A DNA stretch of 64,000 nt from Mariniphaga sp964559175. Lineage in GTDB: Bacteria > Bacteroidota > Bacteroidia > Bacteroidales > Prolixibacteraceae. The translations under genes were made by a program, and so were the position numbers. Below are positions 18,627 through 27,286 of the stretch, piece after piece. Each line of letters begins with the position of its first letter. The first letter of the stretch is position 1. The stretch spans positions 19,870 to 83,869 of the forward strand of contig CAZLGT010000014.1 of NCBI GenBank assembly GCA_964559175.1, given 5' to 3'. Below the pieces are notes generated by a model. The model had not been told where the DNA came from. It did no database searches and saw only the letters and a list, made by a program, of their open reading frames with translations.

Positions 18627-18676
18627 TATAAATCTCTAATCATTGACAAAAAGTCTTTTGATGCCAGCGGCATCAA

Positions 18677-18881
18677 ATGTTTATAGAAAAAGCCTACCAA
18701 GTTCTATGTTCGACCCCAAGGGGTCGTATGTCTTCCATGTGTTCATTATCTATAAACATGTAAACCCTCCGGGTTTGTGATTCTATTCATTAATTCCATT
18801 TTATACCAACGTTGTCAGGTCCTGCCGGACGCTGACAAGTCTAACAATTTTTAACCTGTCAGCGTGCGCAGCACCTGGCAG
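18677..18881. repeat. Cluster of intergenic hairpin repeats
   Basis: Five inverted repeats lie in 205 bases. An outer pair, ATGTTTATAGA (18677-18687) and TCTATAAACAT (18749-18759), encloses the palindrome CGACCCCAAGGGGTCG (18711-18726). They are followed by AAACCC/GGGTTT (18762-18776), TTGTCAG-GTCC/GGAC-G-CTGACAA (18812-18838) and a similar imperfect hairpin CTGTCAG-GTGC/GCAC-CTGGCAG (18856-18881). The arrangement looks like dispersed Bacteroidota intergenic repeats that have accumulated downstream of the PLP-decarboxylase gene; they may also end its transcript. Confidence 0.7.
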
Positions 18882-18887
18882 CGTTAA

Positions 18888-20228
18888 CTAACTTTCTGAT
18901 TTAACCTCCTTTTCCTTTAACGTTTCCAAATCTTCTTTCTTTCTGATAATATGGGATTTCCCCTCCAAATCAATCAGCACCACATTGGGCCGGTAGGTGA
19001 TAAACTGCATCCACTGGGTGACATTGTAAGCGCCAACACGCTCAATAACCAACTGGTCGCCGGTTTTTACATGCGGAAAATTGATGGCATCCCGAATCAC
19101 GTCAATGTTCATGCACAGCGGTCCGTAAATGGTTGTTTCTTCCACATATTCAGAAGTCGGTTTGCTGGGATAAACGCCCAGATTGTACCAGAACGAGGTA
19201 AATAGCAGGTTTACACCGGCATCAATCACCATGTTTCGCCGTCCGACAGATGACCGTTTGTTGGCCAGCACAGTGGTGAGCAAATACCCTGCATCGTCAA
19301 TCAATGCGCGACCTGTCTCCAAAAAGAGCGCCGGCAGGTTTTCGTGCGGAATTTCCGACGAAATGAGCGCGTTGGTAATGGCCTCGGCATATTCGTCGAA
19401 CGACGGACAGGTTTCTGAACCCGGCATGTAAGCGCCTTTCAGCGTATTTTTTGAAGCAAAACCGCCGCCCAAATCGATGTATTTCATCCAGTGGTCAAAT
19501 TTCCGGTGGGTAGCCATCATCAGGTTAGCCAGTTTTGAGGCTGCAATGCCGTAAGCTGACGTTGCCATAATGTACGTTCCGATGTGTGTGTGCAGGCCAA
19601 TCAATTCCAGCTTTTCGGCCAGCATAATGCGGTTGATGGCATTCCACGCCTCGCCGTTTTCGTAGTTAAAACCAAAACGGTCCCACATGGGATAAATGCC
19701 GGTGTCCATATTCACCCGGATGGCGACCCGTGCTTTTTTGTCGAGCTTGCGGGTAATTTCCATCAGCAGGTAGAGTTCGTCAAAATGGTCGATGTGAATG
19801 CAGGCGTTGTGGTTGATGGCCAGCTCCAAATCTTTAGCCGATTTTTCAGGACCGTTGAACAGAATTTGGGAACCACTCACGCCCAGCGCCAGTGCTTTTT
19901 CAAATTCAAAACCTGAAACTACCTCGGCCCAGGCGCCTTCATCCTGAAAGATTTTACAAACCGCATCGAGGTAATTGGTTTTGTACGACCAGGCAAACTG
20001 CACTTTCGGGTAGCGGGTTTCAAACGCCCGGCGCGCTTCGGAAATCGTGTTCCGGATGGTTTTTTCAGAAAAAACGAATACGGGCGAACCGTAGTCTTCC
20101 ATCATTTTTGAAACCGGAATTCCATCAATTTCGGAAATCACTTTTTGTTTGGCAGGAAGCCCGAATTTGCTGGGCATTCCGGCGGTTATTTTACTGATTA
20201 CCGGTTTTTCGTATTTGATTTTTTCCAT
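18888..20228 (-). CDS. PLP-dependent decarboxylase of the DAP/ornithine decarboxylase-2 fold
   Basis: A 446-aa fold-III PLP enzyme. Visible are the Schiff-base lysine Lys83 in FAWSYKTNY, the HTHIG motif, the phosphate-binding DLGGGFAS loop near residue 268, the ETGRALIDDAG segment, and a C-terminal YGPLCMNIDV where diaminopimelate decarboxylases have GPxCESxD. The changed residues after the cysteine suggest a substrate other than meso-diaminopimelate. The gene ends a three-gene cassette behind an ATP-grasp enzyme (3 bases apart) and a PqqD-like protein, so its substrate is probably made or loaded by those partners (inference). A housekeeping LysA role is unlikely given this context and motif drift. 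Confidence 0.85.
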   Translation of the reverse strand: MEKIKYEKPVISKITAGMPSKFGLPAKQKVISEIDGIPVSKMMEDYGSPVFVFSEKTIRNTISEARRAFETRYPKVQFAWSYKTNYLDAVCKIFQDEGAWAEVVSGFEFEKALALGVSGSQILFNGPEKSAKDLELAINHNACIHIDHFDELYLLMEITRKLDKKARVAIRVNMDTGIYPMWDRFGFNYENGEAWNAINRIMLAEKLELIGLHTHIGTYIMATSAYGIAASKLANLMMATHRKFDHWMKYIDLGGGFASKNTLKGAYMPGSETCPSFDEYAEAITNALISSEIPHENLPALFLETGRALIDDAGYLLTTVLANKRSSVGRRNMVIDAGVNLLFTSFWYNLGVYPSKPTSEYVEETTIYGPLCMNIDVIRDAINFPHVKTGDQLVIERVGAYNVTQWMQFITYRPNVVLIDLEGKSHIIRKKEDLETLKEKEVKSES

Positions 20229-20231
20229 TTT

Positions 20232-21278
20232 TTAAATTTCTTTGTTCATTGAGATAGCGGCAAATTTTTCCAAATCCACAATCATGTCGTAGGAATAGCG
20301 TACAAACATTTTCCCGATTTTGTAGTGCTGCATGGGCTGAACTTCCATACCGAGCGCCAGTTTAACCAGCGCTTCGGGAATGTTTTGCCCGGCGCCAACA
20401 GCCAGGTACACCCATGCGGGAATACGCGGATTGATTTCGATAAGGTAATATTCGCCTGCATTGGTTTTTATCAGTTCAAGCTCCATGCCGCCCTTCCATT
20501 TTGATTTCTGAAAAAGCGACCGGGTGAGCTCCATCATTTTTTCGTCAGCCAGGGTAATTCCGCCCCACGCTTTTCCCTTGTCGGTGATGTACTGTTTTCG
20601 CATGGGCACGGCTGCCACGGTGTTGCCTTTGCCATCGCCCAGCGCCACGACGTTCACCTCGGTTCCTGCAACAAATTCCTGTGCAATGACCGGCAAGCCC
20701 CATTTCGATGAAATTTTCAGGAAAGCCTGTCGCACCTGTTCTTTGTTGTTGGCCAGGTGGGCATCGTAAAACTGACCTTTCACCATCACCGGGTAATCGA
20801 ATTTGTCTTCCATTTCGGTGATTTGCCCCAGACTGCCCAGGTTGATGCTGGCCGGCACTTTTATGCCATACTTTTTGCCAAACTCGGGAAGCCGGTGTTT
20901 TTCACGTTCCTGAAATTGTTGCAGCGTGGGCAAAAATGTATGGATACCTAATTTGTGCAGTCGCTCTTCGTTTTTCATAAAGGAAAAAAGCTCGGCATCG
21001 AAATTGGGAACCAGTACGTCGATTTTTTCCTGCTGGTGGATGTGTTCAATACGTTCAATCAGGTCGTCGGAACCCGAAGAAGGGTAGGGAATTTGAAAAA
21101 TACGGTCGCACAACCCTTCCATGTAAATACCCGGTTCCAGGTTTTCGTAAACCAACCCGATTACACGCACGTCAAATTCTTCGGACTCTTTTACGCCACG
21201 AATTACCGGAACACCCGGGCCAGGATTGTCGGTGTTGTTTAACCCGGTAACAGCCAGCGTAATGTGTTTCTTTTCCAT
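20232..21278 (-). CDS. ATP-grasp ligase, carbamoyl-phosphate-synthase-like
   Basis: A 348-aa ATP-grasp enzyme, a fold that forms amide, ester or thioester bonds through an acyl-phosphate. Residues 1-110 are a pre-ATP-grasp Rossmann-like domain with DNPGPGVPVIRG near the N-terminus. The central domain shows the ATP-binding lysine in YPVMVKGQFYDAH, the hinge-like VIAQEFVAGTEVNV, and the metal-binding ELELIKT and LIEINPRIPAW segments around residues 275-300. It sits between the PqqD-like gene (5 bases) and the decarboxylase gene (3 bases). A role joining an amino acid or acid to a carrier, peptide or metabolite is inferred from fold and context; the substrate cannot be read from sequence. Confidence 0.88.
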   Translation of the reverse strand: MEKKHITLAVTGLNNTDNPGPGVPVIRGVKESEEFDVRVIGLVYENLEPGIYMEGLCDRIFQIPYPSSGSDDLIERIEHIHQQEKIDVLVPNFDAELFSFMKNEERLHKLGIHTFLPTLQQFQEREKHRLPEFGKKYGIKVPASINLGSLGQITEMEDKFDYPVMVKGQFYDAHLANNKEQVRQAFLKISSKWGLPVIAQEFVAGTEVNVVALGDGKGNTVAAVPMRKQYITDKGKAWGGITLADEKMMELTRSLFQKSKWKGGMELELIKTNAGEYYLIEINPRIPAWVYLAVGAGQNIPEALVKLALGMEVQPMQHYKIGKMFVRYSYDMIVDLEKFAAISMNKEI

Positions 21279-21283
21279 AGTTT

Positions 21284-21547
21284 TTAATTAAATTCAAGCG
21301 GATTGCCGTGAACCGTGATTTGATAATGCTTTAGTAACGTGCAGAATTCGTAAAAATCCTTTTCGAAACTCAAATCATCCACATCGTATTTTATCAGAAA
21401 AGCTTCCTTAATTTCTTCCAACTCCTTTTCCTCCGCAATCATTCTTATCAGCTCAAGCCCCGAGGGGTTCAGGCTAAACGAGTCGCCGGTTTTCTGGTTG
21501 AAAACAAACCCGTTGTCGCTGATTTTTACTTCTGGTGCAATTTTCAT
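21284..21547 (-). CDS. PqqD-like small protein
   Basis: An 87-aa protein matching the PqqD fold (winged-helix-like RRE, the recognition element that binds leader peptides in ribosomally made natural products). Typical features are the N-terminal VKISDNGFVFNQKTGDSFSLN strands, a helix with GLELIRMIAEEKELEEI, and a C-terminal helix ending in the LLKHY region. It is the first gene of the cassette with the ATP-grasp enzyme and decarboxylase. PqqD-like proteins also occur beside unrelated genes, so the precursor-binding role is a hypothesis. No obvious precursor peptide is visible within 500 bases. Confidence 0.8.
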   Translation of the reverse strand: MKIAPEVKISDNGFVFNQKTGDSFSLNPSGLELIRMIAEEKELEEIKEAFLIKYDVDDLSFEKDFYEFCTLLKHYQITVHGNPLEFN

Positions 21548-21769
21548 TGTTTTATATCTTTAAGTGCCTTTCATTTTGCCACTCTCTTTTTTTTATTCTC
21601 CGAATTTATTGATTTTCTTTCAGAAAACTGTCTGAAAACCGATGAATGTTTTTTAGACACCCGAGTAAATAAAAACTTGTGTTGCTACATATTTTTTTTT
21701 CAAACTTTAAGGTTGGCACCAATGTTGTTTCATTTAAGAGTAAATAGTTTCAAATTAAAAATTTCAGCC

Positions 21770-22354
21770 ATGAAAACAATAACTAAATTACTGTTTCTGT
21801 CAGTCCTGGTTATTTTTGCCGCCTGCCAGGGTGAGCCCGGCCCTCCGGGAAGAGACGGAATCGATGGAAGAGACGGACAAGACGGCGAATCTTTTTTAGG
21901 AGCAGTTTTTGAAATTGAAGGCGATTTTACTTCGGAAAACGATTACAGCCTCTATTTTGAATTTCCGCAAACGACCACTGTTTACGAAAGCGATATCGTG
22001 CTTGTGTATATTCTGTGGGAACAGGCGGAAGACGATTATGGTGATTTGCTGGATGTTTGGAGACTGCTTCCACAAACCGTTGTTTTAGACGATGGAGTGC
22101 TGCAATACAATTACGATTTCACTTTCCTCGATGTATTGGTATTTCTGGAAGGAACCCTCGATTTAAGCACGTTGCTACCTGCAGAATCCGACGACCAGGT
22201 TTTCAGGATTGTTGTTCTTCCGGCCGACTACGCCATTTCAAGTACGTTGGATGTAACCGATTACGACCAGATGATGAAATCGCTGGGTATAAACAAAGGG
22301 TTGGTGCAGAAAATTGATTTGACAGAAAATATTGAAATAACAGTTCCAAAGTAA
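21770..22354 (+). CDS. Collagen-like lipoprotein
   Basis: A 194-aa lipoprotein. The signal peptide ends with VIFAAC (Cys19) and is followed by a short Gly-X-Y collagen-like stretch (GEPGPPGRDGIDGRDGQDGE, residues 21-40), then an acidic, beta-rich domain with many aromatic residues and no recognised motif. I start it at ATG 21770 because this gives a standard signal peptide; an upstream GTG at 21677 is in frame but unlikely. Proteins with this layout are common in Bacteroidota and of unknown function. It is divergent from the PqqD-like gene. A clear rho-independent terminator follows. Confidence 0.8.
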   Translation: MKTITKLLFLSVLVIFAACQGEPGPPGRDGIDGRDGQDGESFLGAVFEIEGDFTSENDYSLYFEFPQTTTVYESDIVLVYILWEQAEDDYGDLLDVWRLLPQTVVLDDGVLQYNYDFTFLDVLVFLEGTLDLSTLLPAESDDQVFRIVVLPADYAISSTLDVTDYDQMMKSLGINKGLVQKIDLTENIEITVPK

Positions 22355-22377
22355 AACATGAGTATCCTCTTGTGACA

Positions 22378-22416
22378 AAAAAAGGTTGTTCGGATTTTTC
22401 CGGACAGCCTTTTTTA
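22378..22416 (+). terminator. Rho-independent terminator of the collagen-like gene
   Basis: Hairpin with complementary arms built from AAAAAAAGG...CCTTTTTTT and GTtCGGA/TCCGgAC, followed by a T run. It lies 23 bases after the stop. Confidence 0.8.
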
Positions 22417-22568
22417 ATGAAAGACATTCATGCTTTTGTTTCATTTTTGTTAATTTAACAATATCTGTTCAGCTAAACAGTAGATGAAAAGGCTGTCATG
22501 GTTCAATTTTGCTATCCCCTGCAATTTCCGATTCTCACAAGGTTTTAGTTTTCGCTATTCAGAACAGA

Positions 22569-23129
22569 ATGAAAAAAAACATATGCCAAATAAGAGTTTT
22601 TATTTATTTTGGCCGTATTGAGAAATATGAAGAAATTGCCGACCGCATGGATGAGGAAATAGTTACTTTTCTCACCCAGATAATCCGTAGCGATGTGAGC
22701 AAATCGACTACTGAAAGGGGTAGTGCTATGATAAAACTGGTGAATCGGATTGAAAGCATCAGTGATTCATGTTACCTGATGGCGCAATTTATAAAACAGG
22801 CAAGCAACAATAAAATCGCGTTTGACGATGAGATGGTTGACAACATGAAACAGATTTTCCTGTCGGTTGAGCAACTGATGGATGAACTGCAGTCTGCTCT
22901 GGAAGAAAAAGATTCCCCCATTGATTTGGAAGCCGCCCGGGCAGCCCGCGATAACATTAAAGAATCGATTGAAACACTAAATGTTGAAAACCTGAAAGCC
23001 ATTAAAAAAGGCAATTACAAATATAAAATTGGAATTATTTACACCGATGTTTACACAGAACAAGGGGTTTTGGCAGATCATTGCTATCATGGATTAAAAT
23101 ATGTTGACGAGATGCAAAGAGCCAGGTAA
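22569..23129 (+). pseudogene. C-terminal PhoU-like fragment of a Na/Pi cotransporter
   Basis: The 186 residues from ATG 22569 resemble only the C-terminal PhoU-like helical tail of Bacteroidota Na/phosphate cotransporters (NptA type): RIEKYEEIADRMDEEIVTFL, then a helix with LVNRIESISDSCYLMAQF, and a second helical pair ending in VYTEQGVLADHCYHG. The roughly 350-residue membrane part that normally precedes this is absent, and nothing like it is visible upstream in any frame. I regard it as a decayed remnant, though a free-standing PhoU-like protein is possible. It is convergent with the retropepsin gene. Confidence 0.55.
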
Positions 23130-23150
23130 ATGCTTTTGAAAAACAGCAGG

Positions 23151-23582
23151 TTACCATGGTTTTTTCAGGAACATAACCTTTTTTTTGTAATCGATTACTG
23201 CCTGGTGTTGCACGAAAAAGTCGCCTCCCAGCAATCCGCAAATTCTCAGGCTGGTGGCTTTAGAGTAAAGATTATTTATTTGCGACAAGTCCAGAAGCGC
23301 AACTTTCAGGGTGTTTACCTTTAGTTTGCCAAGTGAAAAAGGATTTAGGGTTGCAATGTTGGTTTCAATGGGTTTTTCACCAATGCCAGCCGTGTGCAGC
23401 TGGTTGGGTTCTTCTTTGGAAACAACATATTGGTTTTCCAGGTTTTTATCGAAAACAGTTCTGGAAGCGCCGGTGTCAACCACCCAGTATCCGGTGGTTT
23501 TATCTTCAAAAACCGATTGGACAACAAGGTGGTAATTGGCATCCTCCAGCTCCTCAATCTGTAATGGAATTTTTATTTTCAT
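23151..23582 (-). CDS. Retropepsin-like aspartyl protease
   Basis: A 143-aa protein with the aspartyl-protease active-site motif VVDTGASRTVFD (Asp36) and the matching hydrophobic-glycine motif GLLGGDFF near the C-terminus, the two landmarks of the single-domain retropepsin fold that works as a dimer. It has no signal peptide from this start, so it is probably cytoplasmic. I chose ATG 23582; the frame is open upstream to a TTG, but that extension looks unrelated. The role is unknown; a protease acting on a specific partner is plausible. Confidence 0.75.
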   Translation of the reverse strand: MKIKIPLQIEELEDANYHLVVQSVFEDKTTGYWVVDTGASRTVFDKNLENQYVVSKEEPNQLHTAGIGEKPIETNIATLNPFSLGKLKVNTLKVALLDLSQINNLYSKATSLRICGLLGGDFFVQHQAVIDYKKKVMFLKKPW

Positions 23583-23692
23583 CTCATTATCAGTGTATAT
23601 TTTTATACGTATTCGATGGAACTCGCCAAATAATGGGACAACTGGATGATTATTTTGCTCGTGGCTCGTTTCATTCGCCAAAGTAAAAGAAA

Positions 23693-23722
23693 AAACGGCT
23701 GAATCCGCAGAAACAGCCGTTT
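23693..23722 (-). terminator. Rho-independent terminator of mdh
   Basis: Perfect 9-bp stem AAACGGCTG (23693-23701) and CAGCCGTTT (23714-23722) with a 12-base loop. Read on the minus strand it is followed by TTTTTTCTTTT, and it begins 41 bases after the mdh stop. Confidence 0.85.
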
Positions 23723-23762
23723 GAAAATGTATAGTTTTTTTTGATTTTTTCTTTTCGGAAAT

Positions 23763-24698
23763 CTATAAAATGTTCATTCCGTCGAGCACGTCCATTATAC
23801 CCTTTACAGCATTTGCCGAGTCGTGAAGCAGTTGTTTTTCATCGTCGTTTAAGGCAACTTCAATAACTTCTTCAACGCCGTTTTTACCCAGTTTTACCGG
23901 CGAACCCACAAACATGTTGTTCAGGCCGTATTCGCCTTCCAGTTTTACGCAGCAGGGGAAGATGCGTTTCTGGTCCATCACAATGGCTTCCACCATTTGT
24001 GCTGCTGCTGCTCCGGGTGCGTACCAGGCCGAAGTTCCCATCAGGTTAACCAGCTCGCCGCCGCCTTTTTTGGTGCGGTCAACAATAGCATTCAGCTTTT
24101 CTTCGTCAATGAGTTCGGTTACCGGAATGCCGGAAACAGTCGTGTATCGCGGCAGCGGAACCATGGTGTCGCCGTGGCCACCCATAAGTAAAGCCTGAAT
24201 ATCGAGCGGTGAAATATCGAGCGCTTCGGCAAGAAATGCCCGGTAACGGGCTGTATCCAGAATTCCGGCCATTCCCATCACTTCATTTTTTGGTTTTTTG
24301 GCAGTAACATAAGCGGCATAAGTCATTACATCCAGCGGATTGGAGACAATAATGATTTTTGCTTTCGGGGAGTATTTCACTACATTTTCAGTAACGCTTT
24401 TAACGATGCCGGCGTTAATGGAAATGAGGTCGTCGCGACTCATTCCGGGTTTGCGCGGCACGCCGGAAGTAATAACTACAACTTCCGAGTCGGCAGTTTT
24501 CGAATAATCGTTGGTTGAGCCAACCAAACGTGTATTGTAATAATTCACCGGGGCAGTCTGCCATAAATCCAGGGCTTTGCCTTCCGCAATACCTTCTTTA
24601 ATATCAACTAAAACAACTTCTTTTACAATGTTTTTTTCAGCGACTACCTGTGCGCAGGTTGCTCCAACATTTCCGGCTCCAATAACTGTTACTTTCAT
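23763..24698 (-). CDS. mdh: Malate dehydrogenase
   Basis: NAD-dependent interconversion of malate and oxaloacetate in the TCA cycle. From ATG 24698 the protein is 311 aa, the usual length of the LDH-like MDH type. Seen: the dinucleotide motif VIGAGNVGATC, the substrate-specificity loop GVPRKPGMSRDDL (an Arg where lactate dehydrogenases have Gln, which favours malate), SNPLDVMTYAAY, and the proton-relay histidine in GGHGDTMVPL. A TTG-type start at 24767 would add 23 residues that look non-native. Confidence 0.97.
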   Translation of the reverse strand: MKVTVIGAGNVGATCAQVVAEKNIVKEVVLVDIKEGIAEGKALDLWQTAPVNYYNTRLVGSTNDYSKTADSEVVVITSGVPRKPGMSRDDLISINAGIVKSVTENVVKYSPKAKIIIVSNPLDVMTYAAYVTAKKPKNEVMGMAGILDTARYRAFLAEALDISPLDIQALLMGGHGDTMVPLPRYTTVSGIPVTELIDEEKLNAIVDRTKKGGGELVNLMGTSAWYAPGAAAAQMVEAIVMDQKRIFPCCVKLEGEYGLNNMFVGSPVKLGKNGVEEVIEVALNDDEKQLLHDSANAVKGIMDVLDGMNIL

Positions 24699-24764
24699 TT
24701 TGACTATGAGTTTATTACATATTACAAATAAAACAAATAAAATACAATTTGTTTTTGAGAAGCG

Positions 24765-24772
24765 CAAAGATA
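24765..24772 (-). promoter_or_regulatory. Putative -7 element of mdh
   Basis: Read on the minus strand the site is TATCTTTG, matching TAnnTTTG, and is followed by GCGC. It lies 66 bases before the mdh start. No TTG is found at the ideal upstream distance. Confidence 0.5.
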
Positions 24773-24859
24773 ATTGAAATATTATTGTGAAAAATGATAA
24801 AACCGGCGTAGCTATGGTTTAAAAATCCGGTTTAACATTTTGATAAAATAAACTTTCCT

Positions 24860-27031
24860 TTAGTTAAACCAGTATGTGACTTTCAGTACAAGCGCCCGGT
24901 TCCGCGAGTTCCAGTTCCCGGGAATGTAATTGTCGGTGTAAACCACAAAAAAATCGGAAACCGGCTGGTAGCGCCATTGAAACCGCATGTTTATATTCAT
25001 GTTGTCCATCTGCTCGTTGTACTGCACAAAAGTGGTCCAGAAAATATTTTCGGAAAAAGTAACATCGAGTTTGGGTCCCAGCAGCCAAAACTGAGTCCGT
25101 TCAAATGGCTGCGGCAAATGAAGATCGGTGTAATTAAAGTTAAGCGCAAAATTAATATAGGGCTGATAACGGTATCCTAATTGTCCGGTAATATATTGAA
25201 TTTCACCGTTATAGAATGTTCCCTTCGATGCTTCGGCATTCCATCTAAACAAGTTTTGCGAAGGGGAGGAGTAAACAATAAAAGCGCCCCCAAAATTGTA
25301 TTTTTCGCCAGCCGATAAGTAGTGTTCACTGATTTGGGTAGGGTCAAAATCATTTTCCAGTTCCACAAAATAATCTTTAAATCCTGCCATAAGCATGGCC
25401 CTGCTCTGAAACTCGAACTGGTAGCTGAAGGTATTTTCATGTTCAATTTTATGGTATTCCTTGTTGAAATAATTTTCCAGTTCAATGTTGAATCCGTGGC
25501 TTACAACCCGTTTGTTGGGAACAAAAAGGTAGGTAAATTCCGGCCCCCAGAAGTTGTACCCTTTACGCCTTACATACCCTGTTTCGGCCAGGTAATTTTC
25601 TCCAACCGAAGTTTGCGACAATCGTGCCTGTATGTTCTTGGTGTTGTAGGCGAGGGTAGCCCCCTGCGAATATTGCTTTTTCGGATTTTCGGGTTGAAAC
25701 GAACGGTGGTAAAAAAACTTTCCGCTCCAGAAGTTGTTACTGCTTGCCAGGTTATAGTCGAAACCGGCCACCCGGTTAAACAACGTTGTATCGGCAGGCT
25801 GGTTCAGGTATTCTTTATTTACCAAAATGAACCCGATATTTGAACGGGCAAACACTTTTTTCTGAACCGAAGCCACAGTATAATTTCGTGCCAGGTGTTC
25901 ACTGGTTTTTTGGGTTGTCATGTTCATGAAGCCGATACGCCAGTCGTTACCTACTTTTCCGCTTAACCGGGCACCTGCCAGTACCGGCGCATCCAGCCCG
26001 ATGCGGCGCGAAAAAAACGGTGTTACCGTATTGTATCCATATCCTGAAAAAAGGTCGCTGTTTTCGAGAAAGAACTGCCGTTTTTCGGGGAAAAACAGTT
26101 CGAACCGGTCGATGTTGGTTACCTGCTGATCGACTTCCACCTGTGCAAAATCAGGATTGTAGGTCAAATCGAGGTTCATGGAAGAGGAAATTCCAACTTT
26201 CGCATCGAATCCAAAATCTTTGTGGTATTCAGCTCCGGTACCTGCCTCGTAGTCGTTGGCAAATCCTCCGTAAACATAAGGAATCAGTGAGAACTGCATA
26301 GTCGATTTGGGCAGCGGCTCATCGAATCGCATAATGCCGGTATAGGCCAGCGAGGCTGTGGGGAATTGCCTTGGAACCGGCGCCCAGCTTGATTTTTCGT
26401 TGGTTTTTAAATCGAGCCGGCTGAAGTTTACATTCCAGCGCTGACCGCCCGAAGGATAACGGATTGAACGAAACGGAATACGCATTTCGGCAATCCATTT
26501 GTCGTCGTAATGTTCGGTTTTCGATTCCCATTTGGCGTCCCAGTCAAGGTTAACAGCCGAACCGTCGCTCATGGTACCGTCCCATTTGGCGCCCGATGCT
26601 GAAATGCCGAATGAAAAGCCGTTGGTCTGGTCGAGAAAAGTATCGAAAAAAGAAAGAAAGTTGTCGTTGTTTCCAAAACTGAAGTCGCGGCGAAACGATT
26701 CCATGATGCGTTTCCCGGGAATGGTATCATAAAATACAAAGGCCATGTAAAGCGCCTTGTCGTCGTAAGTCATCATCACCTCCGACTGCTGAGTGGGGTA
26801 ACCGGTATCTACCGGCAGAACCAGGAAAAACGGAGCCGCTTTTTGGGCAGTCAGCCAGTCGGGTTCATCCAAAACGCCATCAATACTGATTTCACCCTGC
26901 ATTTTTTTTACATGATATACAAAATCCTTATTAAACGTGTCGATGATGGTGTCCTTTCTCGATTTTTCAATAGAGCTGGCCTCTGCCGAAACACAAAATA
27001 AGGCCAGTAAAAACAAAACAATTATCCTCAT
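24860..27031 (-). CDS. DUF5916 outer-membrane protein with N-terminal carbohydrate-binding-like domain
   Basis: A 723-aa exported protein. A signal peptide (VSAEAS near residue 20) is followed by a CBM9/DOMON-like beta-sandwich (about 40-230; typical GVLDEPDWLTA, YDDKALYMAFVFYD) and then a long DUF5916 region (about 240-723) that alternates polar and aromatic residues and ends in VTYWFN, as expected for an outer-membrane barrel. The NPDFAQVEVDQQ and RFELFFPEKRQFFLENSDLF segments are characteristic. The family is frequent in Bacteroidota; function is not established, though a role in sugar- or hydrocarbon-related transport is often suspected. I start it at ATG 27031, just after a good promoter. 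Confidence 0.88.
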   Translation of the reverse strand: MRIIVLFLLALFCVSAEASSIEKSRKDTIIDTFNKDFVYHVKKMQGEISIDGVLDEPDWLTAQKAAPFFLVLPVDTGYPTQQSEVMMTYDDKALYMAFVFYDTIPGKRIMESFRRDFSFGNNDNFLSFFDTFLDQTNGFSFGISASGAKWDGTMSDGSAVNLDWDAKWESKTEHYDDKWIAEMRIPFRSIRYPSGGQRWNVNFSRLDLKTNEKSSWAPVPRQFPTASLAYTGIMRFDEPLPKSTMQFSLIPYVYGGFANDYEAGTGAEYHKDFGFDAKVGISSSMNLDLTYNPDFAQVEVDQQVTNIDRFELFFPEKRQFFLENSDLFSGYGYNTVTPFFSRRIGLDAPVLAGARLSGKVGNDWRIGFMNMTTQKTSEHLARNYTVASVQKKVFARSNIGFILVNKEYLNQPADTTLFNRVAGFDYNLASSNNFWSGKFFYHRSFQPENPKKQYSQGATLAYNTKNIQARLSQTSVGENYLAETGYVRRKGYNFWGPEFTYLFVPNKRVVSHGFNIELENYFNKEYHKIEHENTFSYQFEFQSRAMLMAGFKDYFVELENDFDPTQISEHYLSAGEKYNFGGAFIVYSSPSQNLFRWNAEASKGTFYNGEIQYITGQLGYRYQPYINFALNFNYTDLHLPQPFERTQFWLLGPKLDVTFSENIFWTTFVQYNEQMDNMNINMRFQWRYQPVSDFFVVYTDNYIPGNWNSRNRALVLKVTYWFN

Positions 27032-27068
27032 TTCAGAAAAAAGTTTAATCAATTTAGGTGTAAGTGCG

Positions 27069-27097
27069 CAAAGATATTTATTCTTTGAAGAATACAA
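27069..27097 (-). promoter_or_regulatory. Bacteroidota-type promoter of the DUF5916 gene
   Basis: On the minus strand a TTG (27095-27097) precedes TATCTTTG (27069-27076) by 18 bases, close to the consensus TTG-N19-TAnnTTTG. It lies 37 bases before the start. Confidence 0.7.
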
Positions 27098-27286
27098 CAA
27101 CAGATTTTTTAAAGAATTTCATCCAATAAAAAATGGCAGGTACGATTTAATCCATAAATTTGTGTTCATTTCAACTTAACCAACGCAAAAATGGAACATT
27201 CAGATAATCAACTATTTCTTACTGTTTTTTTTAACCAGCCCAAAATGTAAAAAAAATGGGTTGCTGAAAGAAACGGAAACATTAGC

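Noticed and set aside
18888..20228. Calling the PLP enzyme LysA (diaminopimelate decarboxylase)
   Set aside because: The C-terminal CMNID departs from the usual CES-D, and the gene sits in a cassette with a PqqD-like protein and an ATP-grasp enzyme, not with lysine genes.
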